From NCBI GenBank assembly GCA_021323155.1, contig JAJTCI010000099.1, forward strand, positions 1 through 7,799: a stretch of 7,799 bases of DNA. Reading direction: 5' to 3'. Every line of letters starts with the position of its first letter. The stretch's first letter is position 1. This DNA comes from Chitinophagaceae bacterium. Lineage in GTDB: Bacteria > Bacteroidota > Bacteroidia > Chitinophagales > Chitinophagaceae. Under the pieces are notes generated by a model. It did no database searches, had not been told where the DNA came from, and worked only from the letters and a program-made list of their open reading frames with translations. Made by a program: the position numbers and the translations under genes. This document shows, piece after piece, positions 1 through 7,100 of the stretch.

Positions 1-60
1 CAGCACCCCGGCCCCACCGTACAGTGGGTGGGCAGTATCTTCGGGGCTAAATTCCATCGT

Positions 61-1602
61 ATGCGGTCATTACGCGCTTTCTTGCTGGTTGGTATAGTCA
101 CCGTCTCTTTTTCTTGCCGCACGGCGCGTACACCGGGCAGTGATGACGGTAAGATCCAACTCACCCTCGTACAGGTGAACGACGTCTACGAGATCGCGCC
201 GCTGGAAGGAGGTAAGAGTGGAGGGATGGCAAGGGTAGCAACGTTAAAGCAACAGGAGCTTCAGAAGAATCCCAATACCATGCTGGTGATGTGCGGTGAT
301 TTTCTGAGCCCTTCCGTTTACGGCAGCCTCACATACAATGGCAAGCGAATTCGCGGCGCGCAGATGATCGATGCGATGAATGTAGCTGGGTTCGACCTTA
401 CCTGCTTTGGCAACCATGAGTTTGACATTCCCTTTGCCGACCTGCAGGAGCGGATCGACTCTTCGAAATTCGCCTGGGTTTCATCGAACGCGTCCAGGAA
501 GATCGTACGTCAGTATGATACTTTGAGAATGCCATTCCATAACCGCGTGACCGATAAAGTTGTAGCGTCATACTATATCCGTGACATTGTTGACGCTGAC
601 GGCACCACCGCTAAAATCGGTTTCATCGGCCTGGTGCTTCCTTCCAACCCGGCCGACTACGTGAAGTACGGCGACCCGATTCATTCCGCTATCGAAGCTT
701 ACAATTATATCCGCGAGTCCTGCGATGCCGTCGTTGCCATCACCCACCTCGCGATCACCGACGACAGGCGCCTCGCCGAAGCGCTACCCGGACTCGCTGC
801 CATACTCGGCGGACATGAACACGATATGCGCTTTGAAAAAGTGAATAGCATCTACATAACAAAGGCCCACGCCAACGCGAAAAGCGCCTACGTGGTAAAA
901 CTGGACATCAATAAAATAAAAAAGGAAGTCAGGGCAAAGCCCAAACTGGTCTACCTGGGAGAAAAGGTGGCGTTGGACAGTGCTACCAACGTAACCGTAC
1001 AGAAATGGGTGAAGATCGCAAACGACAACTACGCGTCCTCCGGCTTCAATGCAACGGCTATCGTTCCCTACAAGGGCGAACCGTTGGACGGACGTGAAGG
1101 ACCTGTCAGGAGTTCATCCACCAATCTCACCACGATCGTTACGGAAGCAATGTTGTTCGCGGCGCCTATGGCAGACGCTGCTGTATTCAACTCCGGTTCC
1201 ATACGCGTCGATGATATCCTCTATGCACCGATCACCCAGTATGATATCCTGAGAACGCTCCCTTTTGGCGGTGGCGTAAGAGAATTGGATATTAAAGGCA
1301 GCCTTTTGATACAAACCTTAGATGCGGGACTCACAAACAAAGGCAGTGGTGGCTGGCTGCAGTACGGCAATATCGCTAACTCGGCATCCGGATGGCATCT
1401 CAAAGGCATTAAGATCGACCCAAACAGCACCTACCGAATCGTCGTACCCGACTTCCTCATCACCGGTAAGGAAACCAATCTTGGTTTCTTCAATGAAAAG
1501 AACCCCGGCGTAGTGAAAATGTACCCCGCGCAAACATCGGCCGGGCAACTGCAGTCAGATATCCGGCTCGCAGTTATCAGGTACCTGGAACAACGGAAGT
1601 AA
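61..1602 (+). CDS. UshA-like 5'-nucleotidase / metallophosphatase lipoprotein
   Basis: Predicted lipoprotein of 513 residues that likely hydrolyses phosphate esters of nucleotides in the periplasm or at the cell surface. The start at 61 is chosen because it gives a clean lipoprotein signal peptide (MRSLRAFLLV onward) ending in SFSC, with Cys19 as the lipidated residue. An in-frame GTG at 28 would bury this behind 11 extra residues. The N-terminal calcineurin-like domain (about 33-290) shows the metal-site motifs in order: NDVY (Asp41), CGDF (Asp80), FGNHEFD (Asn118, His119), THL (His229) and GGHEHD (His252, His254). The C-terminal 5'-nucleotidase domain (about 330-490) shows FNSGSIR (376-382), LPFGGG (400-405) and a DFLITG stretch. 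The length fits the family. The usual His two residues after the first Asp is Tyr43, a variant I recall in part of this family. The exact substrate cannot be read from sequence; a nucleotide 2',3'-cyclic phosphodiesterase/3'-nucleotidase is an alternative. No Shine-Dalgarno is visible. A loose -7-like TATCTTCG lies at 36-43. Confidence 0.9.
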   Translation: MRSLRAFLLVGIVTVSFSCRTARTPGSDDGKIQLTLVQVNDVYEIAPLEGGKSGGMARVATLKQQELQKNPNTMLVMCGDFLSPSVYGSLTYNGKRIRGAQMIDAMNVAGFDLTCFGNHEFDIPFADLQERIDSSKFAWVSSNASRKIVRQYDTLRMPFHNRVTDKVVASYYIRDIVDADGTTAKIGFIGLVLPSNPADYVKYGDPIHSAIEAYNYIRESCDAVVAITHLAITDDRRLAEALPGLAAILGGHEHDMRFEKVNSIYITKAHANAKSAYVVKLDINKIKKEVRAKPKLVYLGEKVALDSATNVTVQKWVKIANDNYASSGFNATAIVPYKGEPLDGREGPVRSSSTNLTTIVTEAMLFAAPMADAAVFNSGSIRVDDILYAPITQYDILRTLPFGGGVRELDIKGSLLIQTLDAGLTNKGSGGWLQYGNIANSASGWHLKGIKIDPNSTYRIVVPDFLITGKETNLGFFNEKNPGVVKMYPAQTSAGQLQSDIRLAVIRYLEQRK

Positions 1603-1615
1603 CACCGGCATGGCT

Positions 1616-1638
1616 TTCCAACCTTTCAAAGGCTGGAA
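1616..1638 (+). terminator. Possible hairpin after the nucleotidase gene
   Basis: An imperfect palindrome begins 14 bases after the stop codon: TTCCA-A-CCTTT, a central C, then AAAGG-C-TGGAA. Folded as RNA it gives about nine pairs with one A/C mismatch and a UCA loop. No T-run follows, so it is at best a weak terminator or a 3'-end stabilising hairpin. Confidence 0.35.
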
Positions 1639-1694
1639 TCCCGCTTGTCCTGTTTCAAATAAGTTAAATTCCCTGCAACGCCATGCGAAACTGG

Positions 1695-1723
1695 TTAGCC
1701 CCGCGCCGGTATTCTTAGATTTG
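1695..1723 (+). promoter_or_regulatory. Candidate Bacteroidota-type promoter for the 1751 gene
   Basis: TAGATTTG at 1716-1723 matches the Bacteroidota -7 consensus TAnnTTTG at every fixed position. A TTAG at 1695-1698 matches the TTTG -33 element in three of four bases with a 17-base spacer. The box lies 27 bases before the ATG at 1751, in a 148-base intergenic gap, so the downstream gene is probably transcribed independently of the nucleotidase gene. Confidence 0.55.
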
Positions 1724-1750
1724 AAATAGCATCTAACCAAACCCCGCTGC

Positions 1751-2551
1751 ATGAAACCTCTTTACTCCGCTTTATTTATTGCTCCGTTATTCTTTGCCAC
1801 TACAACACAGGCACAGCTCAGTTCAGATCCGCCAGCTACCACCAAAGAACTCGTCGTCGGTTTCGGTTATGAACTCGCCCTGCCCGGCGGCGAAATGAAG
1901 AAAGGCATGCGATCATTGCATAGCATGAAGATCACCGCGGCATTTCCACTGGAATCCGTTTGTGAGAACATGGAAGCGGGTATCGATCTGGGGTATGGCC
2001 TCTATGGCATGAAGAAGATCAACATGCGATACAACTTCAGCGGTAACTACGTGAATACGGATGTGAACTACAGCAGCTCGGTGGTGCAGGCAGGCATGAC
2101 CGCCAGTTATCTTTTCGGAAGGAACAATAAGCTGGTGCCTTACGTAACGGCAAAAGCGGGTTACGCGGGCTTCTTCAGCGCCTTCCAGGTAGAAGACCCG
2201 CGTGACGCTTCTTCCTGCCGGGTGGTGGAGCACAAAAGCATCGCCAGTGACGGCACTGCCTACTGGGGATACGGCGGGGGACTACGCATTCGCCAGGGAA
2301 CGAAATACGTCAGCAACTTTATTGATGTCTCCATACAAAAGGTCCGTGGCGGCCAGGTGAAGTACGTGAACGTAAACCGCATGCACGACCTTTCCGATCC
2401 TTATGTGGCCAGCGGCGGTGCACCCGTCAAGTTTGAATTTGTCAACGGTTCCACCCAGCAGGTACATGAACATACGGTGGCTGAACTATACAGGAGCGCC
2501 TTGAGCCTGCTACAATTCACGGTCACCTATGTCGCTTACCTGAAATTCTAG
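1751..2551 (+). CDS. Secreted protein of unknown function, probable outer-membrane beta-barrel
   Basis: A 266-residue protein I cannot assign to a named family. Residues 1-21 form a signal peptide (MKPLYSALFIAPLFFATTTQA) with predicted cleavage before Gln22, the pattern usual for Bacteroidota signal peptidase I substrates. The mature part is rich in alternating polar/aromatic and glycine-containing strands: ELVVGFGYELALPG near the start, GIDLGYGLYGM at 77-87, VVQAGMTASYLFG at 111-123, YVTAKAGYAGFF at 131-142 and YWGYGGGLRI at 171-180. It ends LQFTVTYVAYLKF, a terminal amphipathic strand with C-terminal Phe as in many outer-membrane barrels. Its size would suit 8 to 10 strands. Cys71 and Cys156 are the only mature cysteines and could pair. 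Neighbours give no functional clue. A generic porin-like or OmpW/OprF-like barrel is the most likely structure; the role is unknown. Confidence 0.8.
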   Translation: MKPLYSALFIAPLFFATTTQAQLSSDPPATTKELVVGFGYELALPGGEMKKGMRSLHSMKITAAFPLESVCENMEAGIDLGYGLYGMKKINMRYNFSGNYVNTDVNYSSSVVQAGMTASYLFGRNNKLVPYVTAKAGYAGFFSAFQVEDPRDASSCRVVEHKSIASDGTAYWGYGGGLRIRQGTKYVSNFIDVSIQKVRGGQVKYVNVNRMHDLSDPYVASGGAPVKFEFVNGSTQQVHEHTVAELYRSALSLLQFTVTYVAYLKF

Positions 2552-2742
2552 GGGTGCAAGCGTAGATCAACCACGAAAGCAATCAAGTGCGTCACGCCTG
2601 TTACACGATCGTCTTATTACTGTCGCTTTGCGGCGCACGCATACACGTCACCCACACAACGGCAAAATATTTTAATTGCGCCCGGCATAACCGGCCATAA
2701 GCTTATCACTCACGCTCAAGTCCTGACCACGCCTCCTGCAAA

Positions 2743-2854
2743 GCAGTGAAGCGCGCAGGTGTTTGAACAATAGGATCAGCAAATGGAAACCAATTAATTA
2801 GTCAACTCTATGCGTGCACGTGACGATGTTCAGCGCTGCACTGAAAGCGCAGGT
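2743..2854 (+). repeat. Imperfect direct repeat pair, about 18 bases, 95 apart
   Basis: GCAGTGAAGCGCGCAGGT at 2743-2760 recurs as GCACTGAAAGCGCAGGT at 2838-2854. About 15 positions agree, with one substitution in the first half and a one-base gap plus one change in the middle; both share GCGCAGGT exactly. The pair lies inside the gene-free region. It could be a pair of protein binding sites, a relic of local duplication, or chance. Confidence 0.35.
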
Positions 2855-2962
2855 TCCGGTACACGCTCGCGAAAAAAACAACTGTCGCGCCCCGGTGAAA
2901 TATTGCGGAAATCCTTGCGCAGCGCGGGCCTTTAGGATTTCATTTTCCTTCTGGCCCACTCC

Positions 2963-2985
2963 TTGTTATACACATTTTGTTATAC
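2963..2985 (+). repeat. Tandem 9-base direct repeat TTGTTATAC
   Basis: TTGTTATAC occurs at 2963-2971 and again at 2977-2985, with CACAT or similar between, a period of 14 bases. It lies 56 bases upstream of the lipoprotein ATG at 3041 in otherwise GC-balanced sequence. This placement would suit a regulator binding site or part of a promoter, but no standard -33/-7 pair fits around it. Confidence 0.35.
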
Positions 2986-3040
2986 CACACGAAGAACAGG
3001 ATCTACCAGGTGCTCGGAAAAGGACTTAAAAAGAAAGGAA

Positions 3041-4105
3041 ATGAAACGTACAATTTTACCCTTGTTGGTGGGAGTTATTTTAATCTCTTGCCAGACTAAG
3101 AAAGCAATCGTTACAAATACAAATATCGCGGGGACGTCATACTCCGGTATCGTACCCGACGAAGGAGGTAGCGGCATAAAGCAGGTAGTGATCCTCGACT
3201 CCGGCAATACCTTCCGTCTTTCAGAAACTTATATAGGCATAGAAGGCAAGTGCGTTGAGAAATGCGGCAACTGGGCTGTACAGGACGGCCGTGTGATGTT
3301 GTATGAAAAGAATGCGCCGATCGCGCAATACGGGCTTGCTGGCAATAACCTGGTTTACCTGCAGGATGCGGGCGCCGGTACCGCCACACCACAGTTCGCC
3401 GGGCAGGGACTGTTGGCAAGACGAAATTTCATCCGTTCCAAAAAGATAGATCCCAAATTCCTTGAAGGCATAGACGTCGTCGCCTTCGGTACGGAAGGGT
3501 CATGGAGTTTAGATATCAACCACGCTACTGCCATCCAGTTCAGCATACCGGGGATGGAAGCGCCGATCGCTTTGTCGCCCATTGAGCCTACACTTTCCGG
3601 TGATACGCTTACTTATAACATCACCTCGTCGAATGAAAGCATGAAGATCGTGCTGGTGCCTGGCTATTGCGGAGACAATGTTAGCGAGAACCTCTACGAT
3701 TATAAAGTGAGTGTTACTTTCCGTGGTAAGCAGTATAACGGCTGCGGCGTCATTATGAACGCTGCCGGTAGCCTCAGCGGTACCTGGCTGATCCGCTCCT
3801 TTGGCGACCAGGAGAAGAAATGGAAAGAACAGCCCTACCTCGTAGTGGACCTCGCGAACCAGAAGTTTTACGGCCACACGGGCTGCAACGAGATCAGCGG
3901 CACCGTACGTTTGCGTGACAACAAAGTTTGCTTCAGCGATATCAATTCCCTTACTTCCAACGACTGTGCGGGTTATAACGAGACCGCTTTTGTTGAGTCG
4001 CTCATCAAATGCAACGGCTTTGTCATCACCGGTACCATCATGGAGCTCACCAGGAATGGTCAATCCGTTATGATCATGCAACGGCAGATCGATGACGAGC
4101 AGTAA
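3041..4105 (+). CDS. Three-domain envelope lipoprotein: NlpE-N-like, COG3650-like, META/HslJ-like
   Basis: Predicted 354-residue lipoprotein. The start at 3041 is chosen because it gives a short basic N-terminus and hydrophobic stretch ending LISC (Cys17), with AAAGGA just upstream; an in-frame TTG at 2963 would hide this signal. Residues ~33-128 resemble the NlpE N-terminal domain (SYSGIVPDE, then GIKQVVILDSGNTFRLSETY and GNWAVQDGRVML). The CxxC of copper-homeostasis NlpE is absent, though Cys71 and Cys75 lie close together. Residues ~143-238 resemble the COG3650 lipoprotein domain: FGTEGSWSLDI, VPGYCGDNVSE, then VTFRGKQYNGCG with the characteristic cysteine pair Cys210/Cys235. Residues ~245-348 are a META/HslJ domain: LSGTWLIRSFG, GHTGCNEISGT at 278-288, SLTSNDCAGYNETAF, and a closing MELTRNGQSVMIMQR. 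By family analogy it may act in envelope stress or surface sensing, possibly through heavy metal or oxidative stress, but no enzyme activity is expected. Domain assignment is from motif memory; the META part is the firmest. Confidence 0.87.
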   Translation: MKRTILPLLVGVILISCQTKKAIVTNTNIAGTSYSGIVPDEGGSGIKQVVILDSGNTFRLSETYIGIEGKCVEKCGNWAVQDGRVMLYEKNAPIAQYGLAGNNLVYLQDAGAGTATPQFAGQGLLARRNFIRSKKIDPKFLEGIDVVAFGTEGSWSLDINHATAIQFSIPGMEAPIALSPIEPTLSGDTLTYNITSSNESMKIVLVPGYCGDNVSENLYDYKVSVTFRGKQYNGCGVIMNAAGSLSGTWLIRSFGDQEKKWKEQPYLVVDLANQKFYGHTGCNEISGTVRLRDNKVCFSDINSLTSNDCAGYNETAFVESLIKCNGFVITGTIMELTRNGQSVMIMQRQIDDEQ

Positions 4106-4117
4106 ATAGCCACGTTC

Positions 4118-4138
4118 ACCGATAATTTTTTGATCGGT
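4118..4138 (+). terminator. Possible hairpin after the META lipoprotein gene
   Basis: A perfect six-base stem ACCGAT (4118-4123) / ATCGGT (4133-4138) encloses a T-rich nine-base loop, 12 bases after the stop codon. The T-run is in the loop rather than after the stem, so intrinsic termination is doubtful. The sequence may instead act as a weak attenuating hairpin between the two genes. Confidence 0.3.
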
Positions 4139-4169
4139 TCGCGCTGTACTGGTGTTTTGTTTAGTTTTA
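4138..4169 (+). promoter_or_regulatory. Candidate Bacteroidota-type promoter for the amidohydrolase operon
   Basis: TAGTTTTA at 4162-4169 matches TAnnTTTG at five of six fixed bases. TTCG at 4138-4141 matches the TTTG -33 element at three of four bases with a 20-base spacer. Transcription would begin near 4175 and leave a leader of only about 15 bases before the ATG at 4191. Confidence 0.4.
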
Positions 4170-4187
4170 GTCCATCACTAACACCAG
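4149..4187 (+). promoter_or_regulatory. Perfect 8-base inverted repeat around the -7 box
   Basis: CTGGTGTT at 4149-4156 is exactly complementary to AACACCAG at 4180-4187, separated by 23 bases, with the right arm ending three bases before the ATG at 4191. The candidate -7 box lies between the arms, the geometry of an operator for a dimeric or looping repressor. If transcription instead starts further upstream, the same arms could form an RNA hairpin beside the start codon. Eight-base matches can occur by chance. Confidence 0.4.
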
Positions 4188-4190
4188 ATA

Positions 4191-7100
4191 ATGCGTATGA
4201 GAAAACTATTGCTCCTGTTGAACGGGCTGGCCCTTTTTGTCGTATCCCAGGCCCAGCTCTCTTATCCCACCGCAGGTGTGGCAGATCCCCGAACGGGTTA
4301 TTATGCTTTCACCAATGCCACCATTGTAAAAGACGCGCAAACCACCCTCCAGAATGCAACGCTGGTCATCAAAGACGGGAAGGTCATTTCCGTGGGCAGC
4401 AATGTCACTGTTCCGAAAGATGCGGTGGTCGTTGACCTGAAAGGAAAGTACATCTACCCTTCGTTCATCGACCTGTATTCCGATTATGGTATTGCCCCGC
4501 CGCAGAGACAATCCGGTGGAGGCTTCGGTAGTAATACGCCGCCGCAAACCACCTCCAATACAAGAGGCGCCTATGGCTGGAACCAGGCCATCAAGCCAGA
4601 AACCGAGGGAAGCCGCCTTTTCCAGGCAAATGAATCGAAGGCAAGGGAGCTGAGAGGTCTTGGATTTGGTTCCGTACTTACACACCAGCACGATGGTATC
4701 GCGCGTGGTGCAGGAACATTTGTAACGCTGAACAATGAAAAGGAGAACCTCGTGATCCTGAAAGAACGTGCCTCCGCGCATTATTCACTGGACAAAGGAA
4801 CATCCACGCAGGATTACCCCGGCTCATTGATGGGTGTAATATCCTTACTGAGGCAAACATATACCGACGCGCAGTGGTACAAGTCACGCCCCGCCGCCGA
4901 GGGCGTCAACTTCAGCCTGCAGGCATGGAACGACCTGCAAACTCTACCGCAGGTATTTGAGGCCACCAACAAATGGAACGCCTTAAGGATAGATAAGATC
5001 GCGAAAGAGTTCGGCGTGCAATACATCATCAAAGGTTCCGGGGACGAGTACCAGCGGATGGATGAGATACGGAACACCAAAGCGACGTTCATCCTTCCCT
5101 TGAATTTCCCGCTGGGGATGGACGTAGAAGACCCGAATGACGCGCGCATTGTGTCGTTCGCAGATATGAAGCACTGGGAGATGGCACCGGCTAACCCCGC
5201 GTTCTTCGAGAAGGCAGGGATCAATTTCGCGCTGACAACTTCCGGAACGTCAGCCAGCGACTTCCTCGCCAACCTGCGTAAGGCCATTCAATATGGACTC
5301 AGCGAAACAAAGGCGCTGGAAGCATTGACGAAAACACCCGCCACGATAGTGGGTATGTTCGATAAGGTGGGCAGCCTCGACGCCGGCAAGCTCGCCAACT
5401 TCCTCATTACGTCAGGACCGGTTTTCAACGACACGAGTGCGGTTTTACAGAACTGGGTACAAGGAAATAAATACGTGGTAAAAGAAAGCCCGGTTGATTA
5501 TCGTGGCGTGTATACTTTGTCACTGCGTGCTAAAGGGCAGACCACCAACTATGAAGCTTTCCTTCGTGGTACACCCGGCAACTACGCCGCTACTTTCCAG
5601 GCGCAGGGCGATACCACGGCTAACCCCATGAATCTTACGCTGACCGATATGATGGTCCGCCTCAACTGGGCGAACCGCAACGACCAGGGCCGGCAGACAT
5701 CGCTTACTGGTATCGCCCGTGGTGACGGATGGTATGGCAACGGCTACCTGAATACCGGCGACCCTGTTCAATGGACCATGACCTATCGCGCGGCTTTACC
5801 TGCTGACACCGCAAAGAGATCCGGCGGTGGCGCAAGAAGACCGGTAACACCACCCACCTTGTCGGACGTGGTATATCCATTCACCGGTTTCGGAATGAAG
5901 GAAGCGCCGAAGCAGGAAGACATCCTCATCCGCAACGCGACTGTATGGACGAACGAGAAAGATGGAAAGCTCGAGAATACAGACGTCCTGATCAGTAAAG
6001 GAAAGATCTCGGCTATTGGCAAGAACCTTGGCGCGGGCGCTGCAAAAGTGATCGATGGCACGGGTAAACACCTCACTGCGGGCATTATAGACGAACATTC
6101 GCACATCGCGGTTACGGGTAGTGTCAACGAGTGTACGCAGTCCGTCACCTCCGAAGTAAGGGTCGGTGACGCGTTAAACCCGGACGACGTAAACATCTAT
6201 CGCCAACTGAGCGGGGGTGTTACCAGCTCTCATTTATTACATGGTAGTTGTAATACGATTGGCGGGCAAACACAGCTCATTAAACTGCGCTGGGGTAAAG
6301 GCATGGAAGAGATCAAGTTCTCCAACTGGGATCCTTTCATCAAGTTCGCTTTGGGGGAGAATGTAAAGCGCAGCTCCTCTTCCAATAACGTACGTTTCCC
6401 CGATACGCGGATGGGAGTTGAGCAGGTGCTGATGGATGCTTTCCAGCGGGCGGTGGATTACAAGAATGCGGGCGCGAGCAAGCGAAGGGACCTCGAACTG
6501 GAGACGTTAGTGGAGATACTGGATAAGAAAAGGTTCATCACCGCGCACTCTTATGTGCAGAGCGAGATCAATATGCTGATGAAAGTGGCGGAGAAGTATG
6601 GATTCACAGTGAATACATTCACGCATATACTGGAAGGATATAAAGTGGCCGACAAGATGAAAGCCCATGGCGCCAATGCTTCTACCTTCAGCGATTGGTG
6701 GGCGTATAAGATGGAAGTGCAGGATGCCATCGCCTACAACCCGGCCATCATGCAGAAAGTGGGGTTAAACGTAGCGATCAACAGCGATGACGCGGAGATG
6801 GCACGCCGCCTGAACCAGGAAGCCGCCAAGAGCGTGAAGTATGGCGGTGTTTCTGAAGAAGACGCGTTAAAGATGGCAACACTCAATCCCGCGATCATGC
6901 TGCATGTATCTGACAGGGTCGGCAGCATCAAAGTAGGCAAAGACGGTGACGTGGTCCTCTGGAACGATCATCCTTTGAGCATATACGCGAAGAGCTTGTA
7001 TACCATTGTTGATGGCACTATCTACTTCGACCGCGTAAAGGACGAGCAGATGAGGAAGGACCTGGCTACCGAAAGGAACCGCTTGATCCAGAAACTCGTG

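Larger units (their letters stand above)
2552..3040. other. 489-base intergenic region without a credible gene
   Basis: No frame shows a convincing signal peptide, domain or start; the longest frames are about 70 codons with unlikely composition. It holds perfect short palindromes: ACGATCGT at 2605-2612, AAAATATTTT at 2664-2673 and ATAAGCTTAT at 2697-2706. A near-duplicated CCGGCATAA/CCGGCCATAA lies at 2682-2700. A small hairpin GTCGC-TTT-GCGGC lies at 2622-2634, which might end the upstream transcript although no T-run follows. I find no clean TAnnTTTG box before the 3041 gene. The region could hold a promoter of another class, a small RNA or decayed sequence; none can be shown from sequence alone. 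Confidence 0.6.

Noticed and set aside
1..50. Possible tail of an upstream gene ending at TAA 48-50 in the third frame
   Set aside because: Only 15 codons are visible and they match nothing I recognise; it could equally be spacer.
28..60. GTG at 28 as start of the nucleotidase
   Set aside because: It adds 11 residues ahead of a perfectly formed lipoprotein signal peptide that begins at the ATG at 61.
2814..3029. 71-codon frame in the gene-free region
   Set aside because: No signal peptide, domain or plausible composition, and it runs across the tandem repeat; treated as chance.
2963..3040. TTG at 2963 as start of the META lipoprotein
   Set aside because: The extension is basic and non-hydrophobic and would displace the signal peptide; the ATG at 3041 has AAAGGA upstream and leads straight into a lipobox.
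3509..4081. 190-codon frame on the reverse strand inside the META lipoprotein gene
   Set aside because: It mirrors a well-supported forward gene, has no recognisable domain, and is explained by codon composition.
4206..4781. 191-codon reverse-strand frame opposite the start of the large amidohydrolase
   Set aside because: It lies wholly opposite a confident coding region and has no family features.
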